The position numbers were made by a program, and so were the translations under genes. A DNA stretch of 32,344 bases, taken from the NCBI GenBank assembly GCA_017399445.1, contig JAFQCM010000038.1, positions 1 to 32,344 of the forward strand. Reading direction: 5' to 3'. Below, in pieces: positions 23,397 through 31,708 of the stretch. The notes beneath the pieces are model-generated. The model was given only the letters and a program-made list of their open reading frames with translations. It searched no databases and was not told the DNA's origin. This DNA is from Lachnospiraceae bacterium. Its GTDB lineage: Bacteria > Bacillota > Clostridia > Lachnospirales > Lachnospiraceae. Position 1 is the first letter of the stretch. Every line of letters starts with the position of its first letter.

Positions 23397-25928
23397 CTAT
23401 GTTGTTTTCATCTCTTCACTCAATTTCTTTACTATTTCATGTTCCATCTGAATATCCAGATTTATAACAGCAGATGCCAACTGATTTACTAATTGATTGA
23501 GATTGTCAGGAATTTCATAACATTGTATCTGCTTAATAATTTCATCCGCTGTATCTACATCCATATCTTCCATTGCTGCATCAATAGAGCTTAGGAGCTT
23601 TAAAATAGCTGAAGCAGAAAACTTTTTCTCATTCTCCATATTTCCTTCATTTACTTTAAATACAGATAATCTTTCCTCGTAACTTAACCATTCTTCAAGA
23701 AATATATCTGTTAATGCTTTAATCGGTTCAATTATTAGTTTTTTGGAAAAATCCTCAAGTAGCCTTGCAAAACTGCTTAGTGATACAGCTCCTATCATTG
23801 CTGCGGAGGTTTTCATTGCATGCACTTTAACACGATATTGTCTCCATGCTTCCAACACCTCTTCAGACTCTGACGGATTCGTATCCAGCATCTCCAAAAG
23901 TATATTGTAGTTCTGCTTTAACACTTGTGCTTCGGACTTTAACAGACTTGTAAACATCAATATCATATCCAGCAGGAATTCTGCATTCGGCTGAACAATC
24001 GCTGCATACTTCCAGTCCATTCCCTCCACATCCGGAAATCCCTGGTCCGCAAAATTCAATATTTTGTCTCTTTTCTTAGGAAGATCGGAAGTATCAACTG
24101 CAACAACCTTTTCTTTGGGCAAATATTCCAGTAGCATCTCCTCAAGTTTTTCCGGTTGAAATGGCTTGGACAAATAATCTGAAAAACCGATATCAAGATA
24201 CATTTCCCTCACCCCCGAAAGCGCATTGGCAGTCAACGCAATTACAGGTGTTTCCTTACATAGATTATTATCTAAAGCACGCATTTTTTTAATGGTCTCC
24301 ACACCGTCCAAATCCGGCATCATATGATCAAGGAAAATTAAATCATATGGTTGTTTTGTAACCATATCCAAACATGCAAATCCACCTGCGGCCTCGTGAA
24401 TTTCCATCTGCAACTCCCTTAATAAATTAAAAAATACTTTGCGGTTTAACTGATTATCATCTACTACAAGTATTTTAGCTTCTGGAGCAACAAAACTTAC
24501 CTCATAGTTATATTCCACAACCTGTTGGCGCACTCGTTCTTCAATATCACCGATAGGTTCTTTATCAACAATATTCTGTAATAAATGAAAGTAAAATTTT
24601 GAACCTTCGCCATAAACACTATCAACCTTCAACTGGCTGCCCATCATTGTTAATAGTTGCGTTGTAATGCTGATTCCAAGGCCGGTACCTTCAATATTAC
24701 GATTACGCTTTTCTTCTATTCTTTCAAACTCCGCAAATAATTTGTTCAGGTCTTCTTTCTTTATTCCAATTCCGGTATCCTTTACTTCAAAGTACAGATT
24801 TACATTCGAATCCTGAATCTCGCCTGAAACAGAAAGTGTTACACTTCCGGTATCCGTATATTTCACAGCATTATTCAACAAATTGATTAAAATCTGACGT
24901 AACCGGACATCATCCCCATATAGTTTAGATGGCAACTGTTCATCTAAGGATAATTTTATCTCTAACCCTTTATCTTTTGCTTTCATAGATATCATATTTA
25001 CGATATCATATAATAAAGTACAGACATCATACTCGGCGAAGACAAGTTCCATTTTACCCGATTCAATTTTCGAGAGGTCCAAGATATCGTTAATTGTGCT
25101 TAAAAGTGAATATGCAGAACGCTTTACATCCATTCCATAATCTATGATATCCTGCCTGTCTTCCTCTCTCAAAATCATTTCATTCATTCCGATAATTGCA
25201 TTGATAGGTGTTCTGATTTCGTGAGACATTTTGGCGAGAAACAGCGACTTGGAACGATTCGCTGCATCAGCCTCTCTTCTTGCATTTTCCAATTTGGTAG
25301 TAAGATTTACACAATACACAAGACATACAATCACCGCAACCAAAATGAAAATAATACAGATTGATTCACTTACCTGAGAAAATCGGATAAGTCTGTCCAT
25401 ATATGCTTTTGCTGCATTCATTTCATTTACGGTAAGTTCATCTAACTCGGACAAATCATGATCAACATTTTCCAGAAATCCAACCATTGTTGTATTAACA
25501 TAGTATGTGGCCATGTTTTTGCTTCCGTCTCGTGACAACTCCAAAACAATATCTACATTTCTTAAATAGCTATAATAATTAGAATATACTTTGTGGTAAT
25601 AACGCTTTCTTTCGTTACCCTGCATATGCGAACCGAACTCAGTAAATTCATCTATCATTTTATTTCTGAGCTCAACTTCCTTTTGCTCATATTTATCATA
25701 CATATCTTCAGAATTGGCAAGAATGTGATCCATTACATGTGCTTTATGCTGGTAAAGATGCGTCATTATACTCTTCATATAATCCTGATTCGCTGCATGT
25801 TCGTCCATAATTACATGATATGTATTTGATAATTTATCGATATTGTATTTTAATACCACCATTCCCGTAACGCCAATAATTCCAGTGATCAAAACAATTA
25901 TAAATATTCTTAGCGGTATTCTTTTCAT
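23397..25928 (-). CDS. Hybrid sensor histidine kinase with receiver and Hpt domains
   Basis: 843 residues. TM1 is at about 8-27 and TM2 at about 188-208. The 160 residues between them are helical and outside the cell, like a four-helix-bundle (4HB_MCP) sensor. The kinase box SLFLAKMSHEIRTPINAIIG has H236. The ATPase boxes are LRQILINLLNNAVKYT, VKDTGIGI and EGTGLGISI. The receiver (about 484-600) has D490/D491, phospho-acceptor D534 in IFLDHMMPDLDG and K588. The Hpt domain has H703 in VHAMKTSAAMIG. Phosphate can thus pass H236-D534-H703, but no separate response regulator or output domain is encoded nearby except possibly the damaged gene at 27178-27467. It follows the binding-protein gene by 5 bases, so that protein may present its ligand to the sensor domain. 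Confidence 0.92.
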   Translation of the reverse strand: MKRIPLRIFIIVLITGIIGVTGMVVLKYNIDKLSNTYHVIMDEHAANQDYMKSIMTHLYQHKAHVMDHILANSEDMYDKYEQKEVELRNKMIDEFTEFGSHMQGNERKRYYHKVYSNYYSYLRNVDIVLELSRDGSKNMATYYVNTTMVGFLENVDHDLSELDELTVNEMNAAKAYMDRLIRFSQVSESICIIFILVAVIVCLVYCVNLTTKLENARREADAANRSKSLFLAKMSHEIRTPINAIIGMNEMILREEDRQDIIDYGMDVKRSAYSLLSTINDILDLSKIESGKMELVFAEYDVCTLLYDIVNMISMKAKDKGLEIKLSLDEQLPSKLYGDDVRLRQILINLLNNAVKYTDTGSVTLSVSGEIQDSNVNLYFEVKDTGIGIKKEDLNKLFAEFERIEEKRNRNIEGTGLGISITTQLLTMMGSQLKVDSVYGEGSKFYFHLLQNIVDKEPIGDIEERVRQQVVEYNYEVSFVAPEAKILVVDDNQLNRKVFFNLLRELQMEIHEAAGGFACLDMVTKQPYDLIFLDHMMPDLDGVETIKKMRALDNNLCKETPVIALTANALSGVREMYLDIGFSDYLSKPFQPEKLEEMLLEYLPKEKVVAVDTSDLPKKRDKILNFADQGFPDVEGMDWKYAAIVQPNAEFLLDMILMFTSLLKSEAQVLKQNYNILLEMLDTNPSESEEVLEAWRQYRVKVHAMKTSAAMIGAVSLSSFARLLEDFSKKLIIEPIKALTDIFLEEWLSYEERLSVFKVNEGNMENEKKFSASAILKLLSSIDAAMEDMDVDTADEIIKQIQCYEIPDNLNQLVNQLASAVINLDIQMEHEIVKKLSEEMKTT

Positions 25929-25933
25929 TTCTT

Positions 25934-27181
25934 TTACTTATTCTCCTCCGGTAGTGCAGTAATGTCTTTCACCATCTGGTCTAAAAGACCCTGTAAACTC
26001 TTTTCATCAAGATTTCCGGCAGCTATTGTAGTCCCATAGACAAATACCGGCATCCAAAAACTGTCTGATACACGTTGAATATGAGCATATTCAGCCTGAG
26101 ATGCAAGTGCAGCAATCGCTGGAGAATCGATTACTTTTTCCGAAGATGCTACATTTACATTGGAAGGACAATCACCATTTCTCTCAAAACGTATCATCTG
26201 ATTTTCTTCATTTGTAATCCACTGTGCAAGACGCTGTGCCCATTTTGCATTCTTAGTATAAGCATTCACACCTACTAATTTATACCCCACAAAACTGTGC
26301 ATCTGAACGGAATCCCCTGCAATTGAATACTCCGGAAGCTTGGTAGCTGCATAATTATCCCCATATGCTTCCTGTATTTTTTTAGCATTCCATGCTCCAT
26401 TGATTCCTGCAATAATGCTTCCATCCTTTGCTCCTGCCACAAAATCTGCATCTCCGCAATTTAAAAAGCCTGTATTGGCGGCAATTTTGCACATTGCTTC
26501 AGCAACATCAACCCCTTTATATTTTCCTTCTGTGGTATTCCAGTTACAAATATTGGCAAGTCCATCCTCACTAAGTTCTACATTTAAGCCAGCTCCTTTA
26601 AAGAAGGAATAAAGATACCAGCCACTTGCAAAATCCATCGCTATTTTTTTGTCATTTTTCTTAGCTATTTCAAGCATTTTATCAAAACTCTTAACATCTT
26701 CCTCTGTAAAATACTCTTTATTATAGTACAGGAAATATCCATTACTTGCAGTCATCGGGTATGCATATAACTTTCCTTCATATAAAGCAGACTGAACTGC
26801 TGCAGATTCTTTTCCTCCATTTGCCTCAATGATTTCATCAGTATTTTCCGTAACCTCAAGCAATGTATTATTCTGACACAAGGATCTAAACTGGTCATCA
26901 GCAAAAGCATAAATATCAGCCGCCTGTTTCGGATCAATCAATACCGTTTCCTTGCATGTAACTACATTTTCCACACATATTGTTATATTAAATTCTGCCT
27001 CATCTTTATATTTTTCTTCAAAGGCATCCACCATTTCCCTCAGCATCTCCTGATCTTCCTCAGCTCCCCACACTGACAGTGTTACGTTCTCTTTCTCCTT
27101 TCCACATCCACTAAATAACGATATCATCAACATACATATTGCGATACACATCGCCATTTTTTTAGTATTTCTTTGCATCAT
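25934..27181 (-). CDS. Extracellular solute-binding lipoprotein, family 1 (sugar type)
   Basis: 415 residues. GGAGG lies 9 bases before the ATG at 27181. The lipoprotein signal is MAMCIAICMLMISLFSGCGK, with the modified Cys at 26. Family-1 binding-protein features follow: LSVWGAEEDQEMLREMVDAFEEKY, ADIYAFADDQFRSL, LYAYPMTASNGYFLYYNKEYF, and AGINGAWNAKKIQEAYGDNYAATKLPEY near the C-lobe, then AQRLAQWITNEENQMIRFE. Such proteins bind oligosaccharides or similar ligands outside the membrane. No permease or ATPase gene accompanies it. The next gene, 5 bases on, is a hybrid sensor kinase, so a sensory role is likelier than transport. Its start overlaps the stop of the damaged small gene upstream (ATGA). 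Confidence 0.9.
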   Translation of the reverse strand: MMQRNTKKMAMCIAICMLMISLFSGCGKEKENVTLSVWGAEEDQEMLREMVDAFEEKYKDEAEFNITICVENVVTCKETVLIDPKQAADIYAFADDQFRSLCQNNTLLEVTENTDEIIEANGGKESAAVQSALYEGKLYAYPMTASNGYFLYYNKEYFTEEDVKSFDKMLEIAKKNDKKIAMDFASGWYLYSFFKGAGLNVELSEDGLANICNWNTTEGKYKGVDVAEAMCKIAANTGFLNCGDADFVAGAKDGSIIAGINGAWNAKKIQEAYGDNYAATKLPEYSIAGDSVQMHSFVGYKLVGVNAYTKNAKWAQRLAQWITNEENQMIRFERNGDCPSNVNVASSEKVIDSPAIAALASQAEYAHIQRVSDSFWMPVFVYGTTIAAGNLDEKSLQGLLDQMVKDITALPEENK

Positions 27182-27467
27182 AAATCACGTCCTCCTTTAT
27201 TTTTTATAGACTGAATTTCATCTGATACATTTTTTCTTTTGAGCATATCTTCAATAGTATCTAATAGTTTATTTCTGTTTGGTGGCTTAAAATATATCCC
27301 GCCGGAATCGACTTCACAATTTGCCAGTGTCCGGAATGCGGAAAATCGGCTTCTTTCTGCATTGCAGAACACCATAATTTCCTATTATGTGTTTCAAAAA
27401 AAGATACTATCCCCATATAGTCCGTGACTAAAGTTCCGTATCTTGGTACAATTAGAAAAAATCGCAT
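27178..27467 (-). pseudogene. Damaged small gene upstream of the binding protein (possible receiver remnant)
   Basis: Two overlapping minus-strand frames occupy this stretch: one from ATG 27467 (68 residues, stop near 27261) and one from ATG 27375 (65 residues, stop at 27178). The second ends in GIYFKPPNRNKLLDTIEDML, which resembles the last strand, KP dipeptide and final helix of a receiver domain. The first looks less conserved. A frameshift between them would explain the pattern, but I cannot reconstruct a full domain. The second frame overlaps the lipoprotein start by 4 bases, so it may still be translated for coupling. Confidence 0.35.
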
Positions 27468-27536
27468 TCTGAGCAGTTTATCTTTTGTATAAGCTGTTCT
27501 TTTGTTGTTGCTCTGAATCTGATACTTTCTTTACGA

Positions 27537-27545
27537 ATTATATCA
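27537..27545 (-). promoter_or_regulatory. Extended -10 promoter of the binding protein-hybrid kinase operon
   Basis: Minus strand TGATATAAT is an extended -10 element about 70 bases upstream of the first frame of the damaged gene. The -35 region (TTTAAT-like) is weak. Confidence 0.5.
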
Positions 27546-27874
27546 CAAATATCCGCAAAATTAAACATAAATTTTAGTACTTATTTATAAATAAACACAC
27601 ATATTCAGTTTGTTGACAAAAAATGTTTGACAACTTCATGCTGCGGATTCATTTTTAGCCGGTGAAGAAATTGCAATTCTTATGGGAATGTAATTTCTAT
27701 ATTGACAAAATCAGCACGAGTGTTTAAAACGGTAAATTACACAGTTATCGAAAACCAGGGGCCAGCATGAACAATAAAAAAGAACGCGCTGGTGCTAGAA
27801 TATAAATAGCACAAGTTGAACGTGAACTATTCTTAACATAGATGTATAATGATGAACATATGGAGGAACGGATC
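27546..27874. other. Non-coding region before the IS3 fragment
   Basis: No gene is seen in these 329 bases. They hold two TTGACAA direct repeats near 27618-27640. A possible rightward promoter is present: TTGACA (27702-27707), 17 bases, TAAAAC (27725-27730). A GCCAGC...GCGCTGG inverted pair lies near 27759-27796. The stretch beginning TGTTTAAAACGG at 27721 may be the left end of the IS3-type element, judged only by its TG start and position. Confidence 0.35.
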
Positions 27875-28186
27875 ATGGCAACACAGTACACCGAAGAATT
27901 TAAGAGAGATGCAGTAAGATACTGGAAGGAGCATCCCGAGCTTGGCATAGGAAGATGTGCAAAGAATCTGGGAATTAGCAAGAGTGCTCTGTCAACATGG
28001 GGCAAGGCCTACGATGAAAACGAAGGTTCTGTACCGACCAGAGGGCGTGGTAATTACGGAAGTGATGACGCAAAGGATTTTCACTTTTCGTGTAAACAGG
28101 TTCTAAATCCCGCACATCTGCAAGTCTTTAAAATCTCCTTACATTTGCAATGCCGTTATCCAAAAACAAATTGCTGTCATAAGTGA
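27875..28186 (+). pseudogene. Truncated IS3-family transposase OrfA
   Basis: The frame begins at ATG 27875, 8 bases after GGAGG. MATQYTEEFKRDAVRYWKEH, then GIGRCAKNLGISKSALSTWGKAY, is the OrfA helix-turn-helix of IS3-type elements. It continues through VPTRGRGNYGSDDAK, where normal OrfA would go on with ...EIARLKREL and a leucine-zipper helix. Here it switches near 28073 to unrelated sequence and stops at 28186. No OrfB (DDE integrase) follows. The unrelated tail overlaps the convergent membrane protein gene by 48 bases. This is a non-functional IS remnant. Confidence 0.8.
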
Positions 28187-28513
28187 AAGTGGTGTTATAA
28201 CATATTTTTCTTTTTTGCTTTTTGAAATAAAATTCAAAACAACATTCAAAGAAAGATATACCGCCATTACAATACATACAATTTTAGTGTTGTTATATGA
28301 AAACCATAATGGCATGAAGCCGCCCACTTGCAAAATTGTTATTACAAAAAATACTTGAAGTATAAGCTGTACTACCAACACAATTCTCAGCTTACCCGGA
28401 TAAACTTTATATTGTCCTCCCATTGTCAATTCCCCTAACGGCAAGCCACAAATCAAAAGAACACTTAATATAATTACAACTAAACATAAACATGCACCAA
28501 TTATAGTTATCAT
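28139..28513 (-). CDS. Small integral membrane protein, unknown function
   Basis: 124 residues. The ATG at 28513 has GGAGG 7 bases upstream. Four hydrophobic segments are visible: IGACLCLVVIILSVLLICG, IVLVVQLILQVFFVITIL, IVCIVMAVYLSLNVVLNF and LSLMTAICFWITALQM. Between the first two is a short loop, GELTMGGQYKVYPGKL. I do not recognise the family. It lies 30 bases after the CPBP protease gene in the TetR operon, so it may be a partner or target of that protease. The 3' end overlaps the read-through tail of the IS3 fragment on the other strand, so the last residues could have been altered by the insertion. Confidence 0.7.
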   Translation of the reverse strand: MITIIGACLCLVVIILSVLLICGLPLGELTMGGQYKVYPGKLRIVLVVQLILQVFFVITILQVGGFMPLWFSYNNTKIVCIVMAVYLSLNVVLNFISKSKKEKYVITPLSLMTAICFWITALQM

Positions 28514-28543
28514 GATTCTACCTCCACAATCTGATATAACATC

Positions 28544-29389
28544 TTATTTCTCGCTAACATCTGTTTCTCTCTTCATCCGACATTTTCTTAGACCCAATCC
28601 AGTAAAGAAAACTAACGCCGTAGGCAGTATGCCGGATATTGGATCTAACATAACAGAATAGGTTTCCTTAATCTGAAGTACATTTGCTGTCACAAAAAGC
28701 ATGGTAGGCACTGCATCTTCCATAGAATGCAGGATGACACATGGCCAAACGGATTTCGTTAATCTGCGCAATTCTACAAACAATGGTGACCAGAATATCA
28801 TCAGCACAATTCCCACAACTACCATCATTGGTCTGCTAATCTCCGTAAAGTATTCGTCCAGAAGGAAAAACATATAGTATGTAATATGCCACATTCCCCA
28901 GATTAAACCACTAGAAAAATACAAACACCAATCGTTCATTCCTGTTTTTTCCAAGTATGGAACCAAACATCCTCTCCATGCAAATTCTTCAAATATGTTC
29001 TTTATACAATTTGCAAAAAATATAGTAACCATAAGTACGAATAATGCACTTGACTCTATCTCTCCTACAATTAGGCCTCCTGCAATTTTTGCCACGATTA
29101 TACTAATCATCATTATGCTGGGAAATACAAAAACTGCAACAGCGTACCACTTCAAATTGTGTTTAAAATTTGGGTGGACACCCATCTGCTTCATATCTTT
29201 GTTGATGATTCGCAGCACAATACCTGTCAAAAATGGAAGTACTAACCATAGCCCCATTCCCAGAGAATTGCCTTCCGGTTGCTCTATAAGTACTTGATCC
29301 AGCAAATATCCGAAAACTCCCGCGGTAATTGTTATAAATACAAAAATTGCTAAAGTAATTTTATCTCGTTTACTCATCTTTTCATTCAT
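28544..29389 (-). CDS. CPBP-family intramembrane glutamic endopeptidase (CAAX/Abi type)
   Basis: 281 residues with about seven or eight membrane helices. The three family motifs are present: EEFAWRG in NIFEEFAWRGCLVPYLEK (the E-E-x-x-x-R catalytic motif), the His motif in FSSGLIWGMWHITYY, and VILHSMEDAVP. The family includes Rce1-like prenyl-protein proteases and bacterial enzymes linked to bacteriocin immunity and maturation. It lies between a TetR gene (17 bases upstream) and a small membrane protein gene (30 bases downstream). The start has only a poor spacing to AAGG; ATG 29389 is used, and the ATG four codons later is an alternative. Regulation by the TetR protein is likely. Confidence 0.88.
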   Translation of the reverse strand: MNEKMSKRDKITLAIFVFITITAGVFGYLLDQVLIEQPEGNSLGMGLWLVLPFLTGIVLRIINKDMKQMGVHPNFKHNLKWYAVAVFVFPSIMMISIIVAKIAGGLIVGEIESSALFVLMVTIFFANCIKNIFEEFAWRGCLVPYLEKTGMNDWCLYFSSGLIWGMWHITYYMFFLLDEYFTEISRPMMVVVGIVLMIFWSPLFVELRRLTKSVWPCVILHSMEDAVPTMLFVTANVLQIKETYSVMLDPISGILPTALVFFTGLGLRKCRMKRETDVSEK

Positions 29390-29406
29390 CCTTATCCCAT
29401 CCTTTT

Positions 29407-29991
29407 CTATTCTTTATTATCATTTTTTAATATTGCTAAAAACCATTCTTTTTCCGGTAATTTCAAATTATCTCTGGCAACCAATGTTTCCGCAAAACCT
29501 TGAATACTACTATAAAACAATACTGAAAGAGTCAACGGATCCCCCTGTCTGATTACTCCCAACTCCTGTCCCTTTTCTATGTAGGGAACACTCATTGTCT
29601 CAACATCATGCTCCCTCATCATTTGCGCCACACGCTCTGAGATATCTTTTGCATTTATTGCTACTAATCCCATGAACACAAACATCCTTGATGCAAAATT
29701 ATTTTGTGTTGCAACCGACAGAAACCATTCAACCTGTCTTTCAAAAAAAAGCAACGGCGACTCACCTTCTCCACTATCTATTGTCAATTTTTCGCATCCT
29801 ATTTCCACCAGCGACTCATAAAGAGCCAACTTATTGGGAAAATAGTGAAACATAAGACCTGAACTTATCCCTGCTTCTTCTGCTATCTTTCTAGTGGACG
29901 TCCCATAATATCCAAACTGAATAAAATGGTTCAATGCAATATCAAGAATCTGCCATTTCCGCATTTTGTACTGTTCTTCTTTCTTTGTCAT
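29407..29991 (-). CDS. TetR/AcrR-family regulator of the CPBP operon
   Basis: 194 residues from ATG 29991, chosen because GGAGG lies 5 bases upstream; longer in-frame starts extend across the promoter at 30050-30078. The helix-turn-helix domain is QILDIALNHFIQFGYYGTST, RKIAEEAGISSGLMFHYFPN, KLALYESLVEIG, a clear TetR signature. The C-terminal ligand domain (FFERQVEWFLSVATQNNFAS and on) is ordinary in length. First gene of the TetR-CPBP-membrane protein operon and probably autoregulated. Confidence 0.9.
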   Translation of the reverse strand: MTKKEEQYKMRKWQILDIALNHFIQFGYYGTSTRKIAEEAGISSGLMFHYFPNKLALYESLVEIGCEKLTIDSGEGESPLLFFERQVEWFLSVATQNNFASRMFVFMGLVAINAKDISERVAQMMREHDVETMSVPYIEKGQELGVIRQGDPLTLSVLFYSSIQGFAETLVARDNLKLPEKEWFLAILKNDNKE

Positions 29992-30049
29992 TTCTGCCTC
30001 CATACCTAAGTACATATCTAACTTCTTTACCAACCATATCACATGTCTA

Positions 30050-30078
30050 ATATTAAGCAACTGCTCAACATTTGTCAA
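30050..30078 (-). promoter_or_regulatory. Promoter of the TetR-CPBP operon
   Basis: Minus strand TTGACA (30073-30078), 17-base spacer, TAATAT (30050-30055). TAAGCA and TGCTTA (about 30054-30059 and 30080-30085) form an inverted pair bracketing the promoter, a possible operator. Confidence 0.65.
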
Positions 30079-30137
30079 GTGCTTATTTTCACTCAGACTT
30101 TCCACATACCATAATATAAAAACAAAATCATATGATC

Positions 30138-30160
30138 AAAAAAGAAGCCATAACGGCTCC
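30138..30160 (-). terminator. Intrinsic terminator on the minus strand upstream of the TetR operon
   Basis: Minus strand GGAGCC-GTTAT-GGCTTC (one G-U pair) followed by TTTTTT. It would block leftward transcripts entering from the IS110 region; no leftward gene now ends here. Confidence 0.6.
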
Positions 30161-30239
30161 TCAACAATGATATTTCTACTCAAATAAAATTTAAGCATTT
30201 TCTATGTGTGTCATTTGAATTTCTCCTAGTATAATAATG

Positions 30240-30585
30240 ATGTAGTCAATCAAGACCACTTGGTTAACAAGTTTCTATAATTCAGATAACAGAAGAAGGT
30301 ATTCTGCCTTCATCAGATGTTATCCATAATAATTATCATGTCTGACGGTTCCTGATAGACACCAGATAAAACATAAGGTATTATCTCTTAGGATAGGACA
30401 AATAATGTATTTCTCCTTGGGAAGCTGCTTTTCGTAGCTGATACCTGCAAATAAGTCAATTAGTCCATTCGACAGGGTTTTATGTTTTAGCTGGTTGGGA
30501 GCCGGAAGGCAATACCCGAATAACGCGCTAGGTTGTGTACCTGCCAGATTGGAAATGGATTCCTATCAGAAAGGAGCTATTGCTC
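30240..30585 (+). ncRNA. Non-coding 5' end of an IS110-type element, candidate bridge RNA region
   Basis: About 345 bases without a gene lie directly before the IS110-type transposase. In IS110-group elements this region encodes the bridge RNA that pairs with target and donor DNA. Hairpins seen: GATAACA (30285-30291) with TGTTATC (30318-30324) enclosing GAAGG/CCTTC; TGTCT/AGACA (30339-30361); AAGG...CCTT with TATTAT/ATAATG inside and a large internal loop (about 30375-30418); AGCTGC-TTTTC-GTAGCT (30423-30439). Loops of this kind fit a bridge RNA, but its ends and guide sequences cannot be set without related full-length elements. Confidence 0.35.
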
Positions 30586-30996
30586 ATGTCAAACAATGTT
30601 ATTTTTAATTTAGATGAATTATTCATCTCCGTTGGTATTGATGTCGGTGCTGACTTCTCATGGATGTCTATCGCACTCCCAAACCAACAGTTTGTAGGAA
30701 AACCTTACAAAATCCTACACAATAGTATGAGTTCCCTTACAACTGCTGTTTCCAAAATAAAAGAAGCAGAAGAGTTGTATTCTTTGGAAAGTCGCATTTT
30801 CCTTGAATCCACGGGAATTTATCATTACCCACTCTTCTGCTATCTTCGTGATAAGGGTTTTAACTGCTCGGTTATTAATCCTATCATCACTAAGAATAGC
30901 ACAAATATCAACATTCGAAAAGTACATAATGACCGTTTTGATTCTAAAAAGGCTGCTTTGGTTTGCCTTTGCCACCATCGAATCCTCCTAAACTGA
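30586..30996 (+). pseudogene. Truncated IS110-family (DEDD) transposase
   Basis: The frame starts at ATG 30586, with AGGAG 9 bases upstream. FISVGIDVGADFSWMSIALP is the RuvC-like start with the first Asp. IFLESTGIYHYPLFCYLRDKG carries the Glu. VINPIITKNSTN and RKVHNDRFDSKKAALVCL carry the last Asp pair. So the N-terminal DEDD nuclease half is present to about residue 125. After that the frame ends in CHHRILLN, and the C-terminal half with the catalytic Ser is missing. Intact IS110 transposases have about 300-400 residues. The element is dead by itself. Confidence 0.8.
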
Positions 30997-31119
30997 ATTT
31001 GACGTAAGCATCAGCGAAACCGGTTTTGCTCTTTCTTACAGATATTATTCTACGACGTTCTATGGATTATGTCGTGCCCCAAAGAATGGACAAAAAGTCG
31101 AGTGAGCATGGACTTGGAC

Positions 31120-31159
31120 AAAAAAATATGCCCAAAGCAACTTAAATACTTTGGACATA
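31120..31159 (-). terminator. Rho-independent terminator after the ATPase-linked gene pair
   Basis: Minus strand TATGTCCAAAG pairs with CTTTGGGCATA (11 bp, one G-U pair) around an 11-base loop, followed by TTTTTTT. It starts 13 bases after the stop of the 178-residue gene. Confidence 0.85.
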
Positions 31160-31171
31160 ATATAATTTTCT

Positions 31172-31708
31172 TTATTTTTTTAGCAAATCAAAAAGAGAAG
31201 CCTCATTACTCTTTTGCTTATGAATCCTATGGTATTCCTTAATACTTTCAACTAGGAAATTAGGATCTGCAAAATACTTTTCTAAAAATACTGGTGATTT
31301 TATATTTTTAATCTTTAATACGCTTTTACAATAGTCACTAGGCTTTTTAATCCCAGATTTACAAAAATCTTTATACTTGTCTTTGCTAACTATAATAAGC
31401 ATCTCTATCTCGGGAGCTGTAATCACATTAATAACATCAACTTGGCACCGATACGCTTTGCTTAAATTAAATTCTTCTCCTCTAGAGTCAATTATCCTTA
31501 AGATAAGAATTCTTTGATCGAATTCACGTCTCAAATAACGTTTTTCAAATTCTTTAACAGACGTCCTTGGAAGAACACTCTCATCGATAAGTTGTTCTCT
31601 ATTAAAAATCAACAAATCATTATCTAAAAGTATATTCATTATTACTGTTTCTGCACCACCCTCACAAATGCATGCAATGAGACTTGTATTTAAAATATCT
31701 ACTTTCAT
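31172..31708 (-). CDS. Small protein paired with an AAA/ABC-type ATPase, possible TOPRIM/RloB-like effector
   Basis: 178 residues. The ATG follows the ATPase stop directly (TAGATG), and its GGAGG lies inside the last codons of the ATPase gene, so the two are coupled. SLIACICEGGAETVIMNILL resembles the first TOPRIM motif (hydrophobic strand, then E-G-x-x-E) seen in RloB, OLD and AriB-type nucleases. Acidic residues follow in LILRIIDSRGEEF and in VINVITAPEIEMLIIVSKDK, whose PEIEML may correspond to the P-x-x-E-x-W-L segment of RloB. The fit is partial, and the DxD motif of TOPRIM is not clear. No membrane segment. If correct it would be the toxic or nucleolytic arm of an ATPase-gated defence pair. 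Confidence 0.55.
   Translation of the reverse strand: MKVDILNTSLIACICEGGAETVIMNILLDNDLLIFNREQLIDESVLPRTSVKEFEKRYLRREFDQRILILRIIDSRGEEFNLSKAYRCQVDVINVITAPEIEMLIIVSKDKYKDFCKSGIKKPSDYCKSVLKIKNIKSPVFLEKYFADPNFLVESIKEYHRIHKQKSNEASLFDLLKK

Noticed and set aside
27745..28005. Minus-strand open frame opposite the IS3 OrfA
   Set aside because: Lies antisense to clear OrfA coding sequence and has no family features.
30998..31105. Open frame reading EFDVSISETGFALSYRYY after the IS110 fragment
   Set aside because: Only 36 codons, begins just after a stop codon, has no start, and matches nothing I recognise; possibly a scrap of another gene.
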